From: Cichorium intybus | Lineage: Eukaryota > Streptophyta > Magnoliopsida > Asterales > Asteraceae | Direction: 5' to 3' | Length of the DNA: 64,000 nucleotides | Assembly: GCA_023525715.1 (NCBI GenBank) | Contig: CM042012.1 | Span: 119,742,298 to 119,806,297 of the forward strand | In this document: piece after piece, positions 10,882 to 26,636 of the stretch | Numbering within the stretch: the stretch's first letter is position 1 | Layout: every line of letters begins with the position of its first letter | Position numbers and translations under genes: made by a program | Notes under the pieces: generated by a model | Told to the model about the DNA's origin: nothing | Database searches by the model: none | Seen by the model: the letters and a program-made list of their open reading frames with translations, nothing else

Positions 10882-12776
10882 CGATACCCTAGTTGTTGAC
10901 CAATCAGCTACTCATGAAGATGTTATTCAACCTGAATCTGATGATCTCTTTGACTCTACTCTCATGGATTCTCTCTTCCGTGAACGAATTCCTGATCAGT
11001 ACATTGCAAGTACCTCACATGACTTCAGAGATTCTGATAGAGGTGCTTCAGGCTCAGACAAAGTTGAGAACATAACAAATCTTTCGGTCTCTACTGCTTC
11101 GCTCCAATATGCTATTCCTTCAATGAATTCAATGGGGCCACCCAATTGATAATGTTATTGGCCCTTTGGATGATGGTGTCCAGACCAGAAGTCAAAGTGG
11201 TCAAGTCAATAAGTGTCTCTATTCGTGCTTTTTTTCTCAAATTAAGCCGAAGAACGTAGAGATGGCACTTAATGAGCCAAGTTAGGTGGATGTCATGCAT
11301 GAGGAGTTGAACCAGTTCGAGAAGCTGAATGTCTGGCAATTGGTGGAACTACCCGAGGGCAAGAAGTCTCTAGACACACGATGGGTATTTCGCAACAAGA
11401 AAGATGACGCAGGAGTTATTGTGCGAAATAAGGCACGCCTGGTTGTACGCAGTTTCCATCAGATCGAAGTTCTAGATTACATTGAAGTGTATGCCCCGGT
11501 TGCAAGATTAGAAGCGATTCGGATTTTCCTTGCCTACGCATCGTATATGAAATTTACTGTATACCAGATGGAAGTTAAGACTGCATTCTTGTACGGTGAG
11601 GTGAAAGAAGAGATTTATGTTGATCAACCTCCGGGTTTCGTCAATTCCAAGTTTCCGAATCACGTTTACAAGCTGGATAAGGCTCTCTACGGTCTTCATC
11701 AAGCTCCCTGTGCCTGGTATGCAACATTGACGGATCATCTGTTGCAGCATGGTTATACTAGAGGCACCATTGATCAGACTCTGTTCATTAAGCGACAAGA
11801 TGCAGACCAAATCGTTGTCTAGATCTATGTGGATGACATCATCTTTGGTTCTACAAGCGAAGCCTTATGCAAAGAGTTTGAGCAAGTGATGAAGAAGCGG
11901 TTCGAGATGAGTTCACTGGGTGAAATGACGACGTTCCTAGGATTGCAAGTAAATCAAAGTTCAACGGGTATTCTGATCCATCAAGGCAAGTATGTGGATG
12001 ATATTCTTGCAAAGTTCGACCTCAAGGATGCTAAAGTTGCTAACACTCCAATGGCTGAGTGACCACTGCTAACTTCAGACCCAGATGGCCAATCTGTTGA
12101 TCAAACCTATTACTGTTCTATGATTGGATCTCTGATGTATTTGATGGCTAGCAGACCGGATATCGTTTTTGCTGTTTGCCAGTGTGCTCGACATCAGGCT
12201 AACCCTAAATTCTCTCATTTAAATGCTGTCAAACGGATCTTTAGATACCTCAAAGGAAGACCTAAGTTAGGTCTCTGGTATCCAAAGAACCGTGAATTTG
12301 ATCTTTATGCATTTTCAGATAGCAATTATGGGGGATGCGACATTGACAGAAAGTCCAGTAGTGCTGGATGTTAATTCTTAGGAGACCGACTTATTTCCTG
12401 GCAATGCAAGAAGCAGCAGACTATGTCAACCTCTACAGTTGAAGTTGAGTATGTTGCTGCCTCGGCCTGTTGTTCTCAAGTCATTTGGATGCAGCATCAA
12501 CTCCTTGATTATGGTATGAATTTTGTTGACACTCCCGTATTTTGTGATAACGATGCAGCTATCCAAATTGTAAAAAACCCTGTCCTGCATTCTAAAACCA
12601 AGCATATCGACATCAAAATTCATTTTATTCGAGATTGCTTCGAGCGAAAATTGATTCATTTGGAACCAATTCACACAGATAACAATGTGTCAGATTTGTT
12701 TACAAAACCATTTGCAAAAGCTCGGTTCGATATGCTTGTTGAACTTTTAAAAATGATACAATTCGATGACCGTTAA
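10882..12776 (+). pseudogene. Copia-F reverse transcriptase and RNase H, with stops
   Basis: The acidic linker (10850-11149 in another frame) leads to reverse transcriptase: LDTRWVFRNKKD, NKARLVV, VYAPVARLEAIRIFLA, QMEVKTAFLYG, ALYGLHQAPCAWY and the catalytic YVDDIIFGST at about 11826. RNase H follows (AFSDSNYGG, STVEVEYVAAS, KTKHIDIKIHFIRD, DLFTKPF) and ends at 12774-12776. In-frame stops occur at 11283-11285 (TAG), 11820-11822 (TAG), 12060-12062 (TGA) and 12372-12374 (TAA). Most fit single C-to-T changes on one or other strand. The domain converts element RNA to DNA when intact. Confidence 0.92.
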
Positions 12777-14412
12777 ATTAGTTCTGTAAATATTTTTTCT
12801 CTATTTTTGTTTCGTTAAATTTGTTCATGGTTTTTACTTCCGCAATTCTCTTCCATGCACAAATTTAGGGGGACAATTAAAAACAAAACAAAATTACAAA
12901 ACTTTAAAAATACAAAAAATATGTCTTTTACTTTTCAGAAAACTTAAAAATCCAAAAATATGTTTTTCGTTTTATGTTTTTCGTTTTATGTCTTTTTTTC
13001 AAGAAAATTTAAAAAATCCAAAAAACATTTCTTTCCTACCGACGACGCACCGAGTTATACCACTCACTGCTGAGGTAACTCTTAAGTGCTAGTGATACTT
13101 GATGTTACACCAAAGTAAGTTTGAAGCACTGACAACCTTTCTTAACCAAATCTAAAAGTTTCTTTTGCAACACCAACTTCTAGACACTTTGAGAGAAACC
13201 ACTCAAAGTCGAGAGTTAAAAAGTCTGTGCCGATGGTTAGACTGCGTACCATAGTCTATCACACGCACCAATCTATTCTTAATCACCTTAATATTTCTGA
13301 TACAAGGAATATATGATTCATTACTTTAAATCAAGTAGTGATGATATTTCGACATTCTATGCCAGTGATCTTTGCTACAACACAAGTAGTAGATGTGAGG
13401 CATCAACAACCATTCTTACATGCAAAGCTTCTAGTTCAAGAGTTGGATGACTCAGTGTAATAAACCATATATTGATGACAATTCGAAAGTCTAGCCGATG
13501 GGTATGTCTAGTAACCAAGACATATTACATGCTCATACCGCTCTTGACTCAATCCTTCTTCTATACAAGATGTTCATGACTCAATGTGATACTACCTCAC
13601 ATTGATGAAAAATTGAAACTCTGGGTCAGTGATCGTTGTTGTTTACCATGATAGCTGTGAGACCCCCAACAACTTTACCGTATTCAAATTGGCACCAGAA
13701 TGGTACACTCCGCAGAGTTTGGATACCATTGAACGTCTCGCCAAGAGCCAAGTCAACTTGTTGACTTGTCAAATGCATTGAGATCTTTGATCAAGGATAT
13801 GTAGGGGCCAAAATCAAAACGGCCACGAGTAGTTCACTGATACTCAAACAATCGTAGTGCGTTCCTCTGGGTTCACACAGATACTGCGAGAAGTCTCATT
13901 CTGAGCCAAGGATGAATCCTTGAACAACTGTGGTGAGAGTTTATAACTCCATGACCCACAGGATTTGCTGTCAAAGATCGTATCGAGAAGCGCTAGCAAG
14001 AAGTGAAGTTTGAAAGTTTCGACACAAATTTTTGTTCCCAAAGAAGGTGAAGCTTAATTCCATGTGACAGGCTGCTTGAATTCCTCCTCAGTCAGTTTGC
14101 TGCTAAATTAGCACCTTCATGTGATCTAGAGTGAAGACTTGCAGATTCAGACTCCAGTCAAAGTCAAAGTCAAATCAAAAGCTGGAAGTCGTGAATTCAA
14201 GACCTATGTTGAAGCCCATACCCTATGCGCGTTCAGAGTCAAATCTAAAGACAGTTCGATACCGAAGACAAAGTTGTCTCTGCAACGTGCTGAAAGTTAT
14301 CAACATCTATACCCATTACTCGGTTAAGGGGGAGATTGTTAGAATTCTTTTGCAGTGCACAACTGATGTCAAGACCAAGAGAAGCCTGAAGATTAAATGA
14401 AAGCATTAAACC
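12777..14412 (+). other. Copia-F 3' non-coding tail with degenerate repeats
   Basis: About 1.6 kb lies between RNase H and the polypurine tract. SIRE-type Copia elements may carry an env-like ORF here, but I see no long frame. The stretch 13210-13690 looks like four decayed repeats of about 130-150 bp, each with a gccgatgg or gccagtgatc core after an attcgaaagtct-like phrase. A second polypurine-like tract with a gattgttag follow-on lies at 14326-14342, 98 bases before the true one. Confidence 0.6.
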
Positions 14413-14423
14413 AAGGGGGAGAT
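14413..14423 (+). other. Polypurine tract of Copia-F
   Basis: AAGGGGGAGAT abuts the TGTTAGG start of the 3' LTR. It is the expected plus-strand DNA primer for reverse transcription. A near-copy of this tract plus the LTR start sits at 14326-14342 (aagggggagattgttag). Confidence 0.88.
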
Positions 14424-14849
14424 TGTTAGGAATTATTTTAGTGGTTTAATCTTTGCATTTAAAAATGACTAAAATAGAAAATATATTTAAATTAGGGGCT
14501 GTTTGGGTTTTTCGGTTGGGGACCGAAAAACTTTAAAGTTCGGTATGATTGGACCGAACAACCTATGTTGCATGGTTGGTTGTTCGGTGGGCTTGTCCAA
14601 ATGGGCTTAGGGTTTCTAGGTTTTTAGGTGTAGGGTATTTAAGGCTCTATGTGCCGCCATTTGTGTGGTTGGTTGCCTAGAAGTTTGTGCTAAGTAGAGA
14701 GAGAAAATTATTGTTCTTGCAACCAAAGAAACTTATGTACTAGACCTTTTCTTAATCAAAGGTGTGCATTGAAGTTTAAATCTCCTTGTGTTTTTGTTCT
14801 TGTGATTGATTGATACCATTTGTGTAGATCTAGGATTTGTGGACCTACA
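14424..14849 (+). repeat. 3' LTR of Copia-F
   Basis: A 426-bp LTR, TGTTAGGAATT to GGACCTACA, collinear with the 5' copy at 4736-5160. It is followed directly by the ttcat target duplication (14850-14854). Confidence 0.94.
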
Positions 14850-14854
14850 TTCAT

Positions 14855-18957
<4,103 letters not shown>

Positions 18958-18958
18958 G

Positions 18959-18970
18959 TGGTATCAGAGC
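18959..18970 (+). other. Primer-binding site of Copia-G (tRNA-iMet)
   Basis: TGGTATCAGAGC begins one base after the LTR end and is an exact match to the usual plant initiator-Met primer site. Confidence 0.93.
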
Positions 18971-19250
18971 TTTTGGTTGATTACTTATTGAATTGTTGTA
19001 ATAGTTTTTCCTAAAATTTAGGGTTTATTGTTTCTAAACCATAAATAGGGCCAATCGAAATTTAGGGTTAGGGTTTTACAAAACCCTAGCCCATCCCCTT
19101 TGGTATTTTCGAAATTAAGGATAGGTTTTACAAGGTATTCTATTTTTGGTAACTTTTGATTATTTAATAATTGGATAACCTTAAACCTATTATTTGTTTT
19201 TTGAAAATTAGGGCGTTTAAGATAGGTTTAAATTAATTTGATTAATTTGT

Positions 19251-19554
19251 GATACCTATCTGGATTTAATTAATTTAATTAATTGTTTAATTAAAAGGTA
19301 AATTAAATCATTTAAAAGGTTTAAATTTAATTTTAAATTAATAGTTAATTTTCAAAAATTAAATAGATAAACCAAGAATATTTTAAAAGTTTAAAATATT
19401 TGAAATACCTATCTGGATTTAATTAATTTAATTAATTTTTTAATTAAAGGATAAATTAAATCATTTAAAGGTTTAAATTTAATTTTTTAATTAATTGTTA
19501 ATTTCGAAAAAATTAAATAGATAAACCAAGAATATTTTAAAAGGTTTAAAATAC
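19251..19554. repeat. Two-copy tandem repeat, about 152-bp unit
   Basis: Both copies run from atacctatctggatttaatt to aaccaagaatattttaaaag. Small indels are mainly in A/T runs. The unit is rich in TTAAT inverted repeats. Confidence 0.8.
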
Positions 19555-19907
19555 ATCTTATATATATTATAATTAAAAGTTAATACTATATGTATAAGAT
19601 AATTGGTCAGTCAAATCAATAGTAGGCCTCATTCACAAAACTGTCCTATAAAGATGGTATAAGGAGACTGCCTATAAAATGGTAGTCTAATGGGTGTCCA
19701 CTCTCACCCACCGCTCTCCTGGTCAGTCGAGTGTCGTTAATCGAACGGGTTTGATAGGACCGCTTAATTCCATTAAAAGTATAATGCTATTAATCAAAGT
19801 ACTAGAATAGTTTTATAAAATCCCAAATCTAGTTACTTTAGGAAAAATGTGAAAGAGATGCTAACCCATGAAATTACACATTACACTTTATGAGACATTA
19901 GTGGAGC

Positions 19908-19928
19908 GTGTGTGGTTAACCGGCACAC
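19908..19928 (+). repeat. Imperfect palindrome in the Copia-G leader
   Basis: The core GGTTAACC is flanked by GTGTGT on the left and GGCACAC on the right, giving a near-palindrome of 21 bases. A second copy at 19989-20002 continues at 29357 (gacaca) and is cut by Gypsy-A. A decayed third copy is at 62024-62044. It could fold into a hairpin in the RNA. Any role in dimerisation or packaging is inference. Confidence 0.6.
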
Positions 19929-20002
19929 TAATAGGGGCTCATAATGAGTGGTAATGGGTTTCTCATGATTTATCATTGTTGATGGAGCGTGTGTGGTTAA
20001 CC

Positions 20003-22718
20003 TGTGACACCCCATTTCTTACTGTTTGCAAATACTATGGTTTTTCATAAACATCCATGAATATAAAAATACGGTTTATCCAAAACTGATAATTTACATA
20101 TTTAAAAACTGTGGGTGTTATAAATCCATACCAAAAATAACCATAGTAAGCAAGAAAGGATTAAACCTTGAGTCCAAGACGGGAGCAAACTCGAGCTCCA
20201 CTCCAGCCAAACTTCAATAAATTATACCTTAGCATTTTAACCAGGGATACATGGTAAACCATAGAATACGTAATACAATAATGTCTCGTGAGTTACATGA
20301 GTTTTAGACTCAAACATTTAACTTCTTCTTCCAACTTTTTAATAAAATTCATAACATAAAACATCAGTCAAAACTTTATAGTAGTAACATTCTATAACAC
20401 TTTACTTTTCAAAAATCATTTCATAACATATTTTGCAAAAATAACATCTTTCTTACTTTCTTTGACTGGTATTATAAACTTGCTGGATTTTTATACTTAG
20501 GGCCTTAATCACCATAAGTGATACCCCAAGTCTCTATAGCTAGAAAGAACAGATCAATCCTCACCAGTAGAAGTTACTTAGGAAATCTACTTCGCGATGG
20601 GGCTTTTTCCCCAGTAGACTCCATACCTAACCCGGGTAGGTGGGACACGGCATGGTCCCAATTGGAACACGACATGGTTCCATTAATAAGATTGCTTGCT
20701 ACAAATACCAGTCATATAAATTACATCTTTAGGTGGAACACGACATGGTTCCATTAATAACATTTTTGTTTACTTGAAACATTCTTACATCTATAGTGGC
20801 TAAGTGCCAAACTTCATCACATTCTAATCATATATTTAAAACATATTTTTATAACATTCTAGGGTTAATGCCAAATCATACTTTCCAAACATATTATGAC
20901 TATATGCCCATTCGTACTTGAAAACATATATGGTTTATAACCAAAACATACTTCCCAAACATCTTGTGGCTATATGCCTATTCATACTTTCACATAATTG
21001 GCTTATAGGCCAAAACTTGATTTCACCTCATTTGACTTTTAGTCCAAACACATAACTTCAAATATAGCCTTATACTTTCATAAACAAGTTAGAAATAATA
21101 CTCTTGCATATAATTTCACATATAGAAATTTTATAAGAAGTCTTGATATACTTACTTGCCATGTACCCCAAAATGGGTAAAAATATTGCATGTACTCACC
21201 TCATGTATTGCTAATAGATTGTCTAAACGTTCCTTGCATTCATACTCTTTCGTGATCCAATAATCATTTGGCATGAACCTATAATTAACATGTTATACAT
21301 TAATATTCATTCTAACTGACTCTATAACTCATTAGAGTCCTTATTATACCACTATTGGTTATAACAAATGTATAACTTTTAAATAACTAACTTTATATGA
21401 GTCGTATTTTATATGTATTTTACTACAGTACCCTCGAGAGGTTGTATTTTCATTCCGACAATTTTCCACAAAGTTTCATACCATAATGAATTTGTGGTCA
21501 AAATTTGAGGTCAAACGGATAAGTCTAACTCCAAGTTCCAAAAATGAACCCAAAGCTTAACAGAATGCTCACTTCATTCTGCATTTTAGTCCAGGCGCAA
21601 GATCGCGACCCGATCTCCATAGAGATCGCGACGCGATCTCTTGCTGAACAGACCAGAAATCTGATTTTTATGCTATAAATCTCCATTTTCCATATTAAGC
21701 CCTTAATACACGACTTAATCACTAGGGATTGTTCTAAGACTAAAACCATTCATTTACTTTAGGTTTTAAACCATAGAAATCATAAGTTTCGATCATTTTC
21801 CAAACATTCCTGTTTTTGCATTTTTGATTCAAAAACTGAAATTGTCTAAAACCAATCACTTCTACTGATTTCTTTCAACAAATACAACATTTGGAATTCA
21901 TTAAAACCCATTAAAATCAAGTTGATCATATGAACTTATGATTTAGGGTTCTTAAACAAAATTCCAAATTTTCAACAATAACAACCTACTTTCATGTTTT
22001 GATATGTGCTCTTACAACATACGCATATTTGAGGCTTAGAAATCAATTAAACCTCTTGGATCATAACTGGAATTACAATGTTCCAGTCCATCCATGAAGA
22101 ACACTCCAGAACACTTAGGTTAGAAGCTTCAATTACTAACCTTTTACTTGAAAACTTCAATCTACAAGCAATTCTTCCAACTTCTTCTTAAATCTTCAAG
22201 AAATATGCAGAAATCGTCTTCCAAAAATCCTTCCCGATCCTTCTCCAAGTTTAGATCATAATTATGGAGATATTTTCTCTTTTTTATACTTCCAGATTTT
22301 ACATTTTTAGTCCCTAGGTTCCATTTCTTGGACTTTTGGCACTAACATCAAGTTTTGCCACATAACACTATATTTCTTACATTTTTAGTCCAAAATAAAA
22401 ATATAATTTCATAATAATTTCTGGACATGGTCAAATGACCAAATTACCCTTTTATGGTAAATTGACCAATTTACCCTCACTATCATACTTTTATTACGCC
22501 AACTTTTATTTCTTACATTTTTACCCACTAAATCATATTTTCATTACATAAAAGTCCTTTGGATGTCAAATGACCATTTTGCCATTTTTTACCAATTTTC
22601 TCCGAACTCTTGGAATTTTACTATATTTTCCACTACATTATTTTAAAACTTTCAAGATTTTTGGTCTTTACCTTGAGCATTATCTCGAATATAAATTCAA
22701 GATTTTTGGGTCGTTACA
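20003..22718 (-). repeat. 3' LTR of Gypsy-A (left copy)
   Basis: A 2,716-bp LTR, on the plus strand TGTGACACCCC to GGGTCGTTACA. It contains short repeats around 20637-20757 (ggaacacgacatggttcca, with variants) and degenerate repeats built on gccaaac/tatatgccattcatac at 20790-21030. Two CG-rich units built on gatcgcgacc are at 21601-21641. Confidence 0.95.
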
Positions 22719-25700
22719 ACTACCTCCCCCTTATTGGGATTCCGTCCTCGGAATCTTTTCGTATTTAATAGTATGATTATCTTTTCTTTACTTATACTTT
22801 TTATTCCTTGAGGAAATAACCTTTTATTTCTTCAACTTTTTACTTTCTTATTTCATGCCCAAAACTTTCCAAATAAATTTTCTGGAATTTATGGTTTTAA
22901 AAGTTATCCCACTTTTAATCTTTCTTCTTATAGTCAATATATTCTAATATATGAATATCTCTTTAAAACTTTACATCTTCCCATATAACCAAAATATCTT
23001 TTGGTCGTTTTACTCTCTTTTCCTTTTAACATTCAAAATACTTATAACAACATATACATTACTTTTATTAAATGACCAAAATGCTCATTTTCAGTCATTT
23101 TACCCATTTTCTCAACCTTTTAGTCATTCATTCATACTTCATACTCTATATTCTAGTTACATTCGTTTTTTACCTCATTTCATTTATATACAAAATCTCT
23201 TAGCAAAACTCATTCTACAAAATAGTTTCATACTTCCATACTTTTATCAAATATAACAGTCTACTTTATAATTCTTCTCATATCTTTACTAAAATATGTG
23301 AGATTATACTCATCGCATTCTTTACTTATAAAATTTTCTAAATACCATTAAACATAATTATACATAATTCGTATTTATACAAATTCATAAATACACAAAA
23401 TCTTTTCTTTGTATAAATTTTGTCCCTTAATGGTCATTTTACTTAAACAAACCCCTTTTTTTATATAATACCTCCACACTCTTTTCATTTTCACTTAATA
23501 TTGCTTATTTATATTCACTCTTCTCTTTTTCTCATTCCTTTACTCATTCGTTACTTCATAAATAATCCACTGTTATTTCTACTTTTCAGAAGTTTTACAA
23601 CATCTTGTTTCTCTTACATTTGTTTTTAAGTCTTTTAAACTTCAGTTTATTCTTCTTTATCTCTATTACCAACTGTTGACTCATTACCATTTATAGGGGA
23701 TGTATTTTTGTTTTTCCTTTTTGTTACACTTTACATTCTTACTTTTCTGTTTGGGACAAAATCTGTCAAAACAATGTATCTTACACGGAAATCTACATAT
23801 CTCACTCCAAAAGAGTCGAAACGACGTACCGCTTTTTGTTTTAGAAACTAGACATCCGTAGGTTTCTTTCTATGTATGATACATAGTTTTTTGGCCTTGT
23901 AGATTTGTACAGTTTTACTATTGAAGTTGACCCATTATTTATGTCAACTTTCTTATTTTCTACTCTTGATACTTATATTAATAATTATATACTTCTTTTA
24001 CTCCTTACTAGCTTCCATATGTTCACAATGAACTATTATCTTTTCCATTATGTAGTCTACATGTATTATCTTCTATAAATACATGTCTTATATCATTTTG
24101 TACGTGTACTGCTTTCACATCATAATATTTATTAATGGCTCAATTTTTCACTTTCTTTCTTATTGCACAATTTATGAAATTTCATTTTCACATACTTCTT
24201 ACTCATTTCCTATACATTATATGCATTATTTTCATTAATACATGTATTATATCCCTTTCTCCTTGTATTACTTTCACATTTCGACATATTAGCAACCTAG
24301 ATACTTCTTTCTTCCTCCTTTATTATTTCTGAGATTTTCGTCCCTCCACTTTCTTACAATACTTTTATAAGTAAGCTTCTCATCTTTTTTAGGTACCCCA
24401 TGTATCATTATCATATTATTATTTTTGTTTTAATACTTTTTTACAAATTCTTATTTTTCACAATAGTGCTTACTTTAACACTTTATTTCTTACTTACTCT
24501 TTCTCTACCAGCATTTCAATTATTTACCATGATTGATCCCATTTTTTTAAACGACTTATAAAGTCTCATACATTTTGTATATGATCATTCACATTTTCTT
24601 ACTTATTACACTTTTCATGACATTATCATCTTGTGGTATAGACAGGTTCCATAAATCATGTTTACTAACTTCTTGGTTATAAATATAAATTTCCAAACTT
24701 TTGTCCCATTTTAGACTTTTACAAGTCAATTTTATCCTTCTTTTTACCTCTTGACTATTACCTAACAAATCAACTCTACAAGGTTGATTCTTTGGTGTTG
24801 CATATAGTATTTCTTACTCCAAATTCAGTTTCTATATACTTTATACATACCTCAATTAATTTCATGATCACATTCTAAGTTTGACTTTCATAAAAAGTCA
24901 AAGTTGTCAAGAATTTAGTTACCAACTTTATATGCTTTTAGTATTATTATGATTCTAACTTGTCAATGAGATACAACTCATTGTCTCAAACAACTTCTTA
25001 ACACATATTTACAATTTTTAAATTGTATAATACTCATATGTATTTACTTGATTCTCTTTTGGTTTAAGTTCTCAAATTAAGTACTTCAACCATTTTTGTC
25101 CCATAGCAATTACTTGGCACTACACTCAACCACCACTATCATTCATTGATAAAATTTCATTTTAACTTCATTTCTTTACACTCCTTCCTTTTTCGTATCT
25201 TAATGCAGTATACACTATACTTTTCCTTACAACATTATATTTTTCATATTTCATATAAGATTTACTTCTTATATATCTTTAAATAGTACACAACTCTCAT
25301 TTATTTATTTTTTGTTATCTTTCGTTCCTTTGTATTTTGGGCTATATGCCAAATACATTACTTCACACTTTTGCTTCATACTATATAGTATTCTAATTAG
25401 AATACCTATTTCATAGACACCTTCATACTCATGTATTATATAAGTTTCTTACTTATTCATTCTTTCACACTCGTACACATATATAAATATGTACCTACAT
25501 ATATACATATGTATATATGTTTTGTACCTTTCATAAATACTCGCCATATACTGGCCATTTTTCACAATCATTGAATACTTTTATCTGTTGTATTCATTCA
25601 CATTCGGGAGTAAGAGCTTCCTGTCTGCTTATAAAAATCCTTATTTGTATTCCTTATTTTATCTGTGATTCTTCGTCCAATACTTATTTAGACATTTGCT

Positions 25701-26621
25701 CTTATTCTTTACTTCATATTATTTGTGACTCTTAGTCGTCATTCTCACATTTTTTTGGTTACCCTTTTTATCATTTACATTTCTTCTTACACATATTTTA
25801 TATGATCACTAGATCTGATTCCAATGACCATTTTTTTATAACTTTTTTTATATTTCTCTCATTATCCCCATCGCTTGTCTTTTCTTTATTTTCTCGCCTA
25901 ACACTTGATTAGGCATTCAGTCTCCATTTCTCAATTCGTTTTATTATAATCACATTATAATAATACAAAATACTTAGAATATCATAGTCTTTAATAGTTT
26001 TCCAATTCTCATTTCTTTCCCATTCAGGTAACTTATTTGGTTATATTACTCATTATAGCACTGTCCCTTTGACGTAGCTATTTACTCCAATCATTAAATA
26101 TCTTTACTTGTTCTTATTACATAGGCATATAATTCCTATGTCATTCTTACTACTCTTTTCCAAACCCTTACCCACTAGATTACCATCAATCCTTTGCGAT
26201 TCCACCAGTCTCAATACATATCCTGTGATTATGATAATACGGGCCCATATTACCATAACCACCTATACATATTGATTCTGTTGTTACCACCAGGTTTCAT
26301 GGGTCACTGGTTCCCTTAGCATAACACCATTATAAATACATGGCGATCAATATTGGAAATCTTACTACTTCATAAACATAGTCTTTAATAGATATAGACA
26401 GTTATGGAAAATAAAATACAATTTTCCTAACAGTCAAATTTTTGCTCAATTTAAGCATTAACTTAACACTTCCTAGTGTTATATATCTGCATATCTTAAA
26501 TAATGCATAATGTCATAATCATTTAAGACATCATGTAACATACTTTCATGAACTAACATTCCTATAGCATGAGTTTAAGCCTAGAAGTGGAACGATCCAA
26601 TCCTAATTCGCTTAAAGTATG
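22719..26621 (-). other. Gypsy-A internal region, non-coding, strongly strand-asymmetric
   Basis: A polypurine tract (minus strand of actacctccccctt) abuts the left LTR at 22719-22733, followed by a tccgtcctcggaat phrase typical of this position. From about 22780 to 26300 the plus strand is nearly G-free and made of T, A and C, so the sense (minus) strand is purine-rich and C-poor. I see no conserved protein motif. Small open frames (22951-23256, 24135-24332, 25517-25735) are by-products of the composition. Confidence 0.8.
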
Positions 26622-26633
26622 GCTTTGATACCA
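26622..26633 (-). other. Primer-binding site of Gypsy-A (tRNA-iMet)
   Basis: The minus strand reads TGGTATCAAAGC, one base different from the usual TGGTATCAGAGC, three bases from the right LTR (26637). This fixes the orientation as minus. Confidence 0.88.
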
Positions 26634-26636
26634 ACT

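Larger units (their letters stand above)
4736..14849 (+). mobile_element. Copia-F: full-length, inactivated Ty1/Copia retrotransposon
   Basis: A 10.1-kb element flanked by 5-bp duplications ttcat (4731-4735 and 14850-14854). Order: 5' LTR, tRNA-iMet primer site, gag with two zinc knuckles, protease, integrase, reverse transcriptase, RNase H, a 1.6-kb non-coding tail, polypurine tract, 3' LTR. Integrase before reverse transcriptase is diagnostic of Copia. The YVDDIIFGST reverse-transcriptase motif and the long 3' tail fit a SIRE-like lineage by family knowledge, but the 425-bp LTR is short for that group. Many in-frame stops and several frameshifts make it non-functional. A hAT-like MITE has inserted beside the primer site. 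Confidence 0.95.
18971..20002 (+). other. Copia-G leader, first part
   Basis: AT-rich untranslated leader. It contains a tandem duplication of about 152 bp (units start at 19251 and 19403, each opening with atacctatctggattt). Two copies of a palindrome-bearing motif follow (19908-19928, and from 19989 into the Gypsy-A insertion site). No ORF. The leader resumes at 29357. Confidence 0.65.

Noticed and set aside
22951..23256. Possible 101-aa plus-strand gene in Gypsy-A
   Set aside because: Plus strand is antisense to the element, very T-rich, with no motif; a composition artefact.
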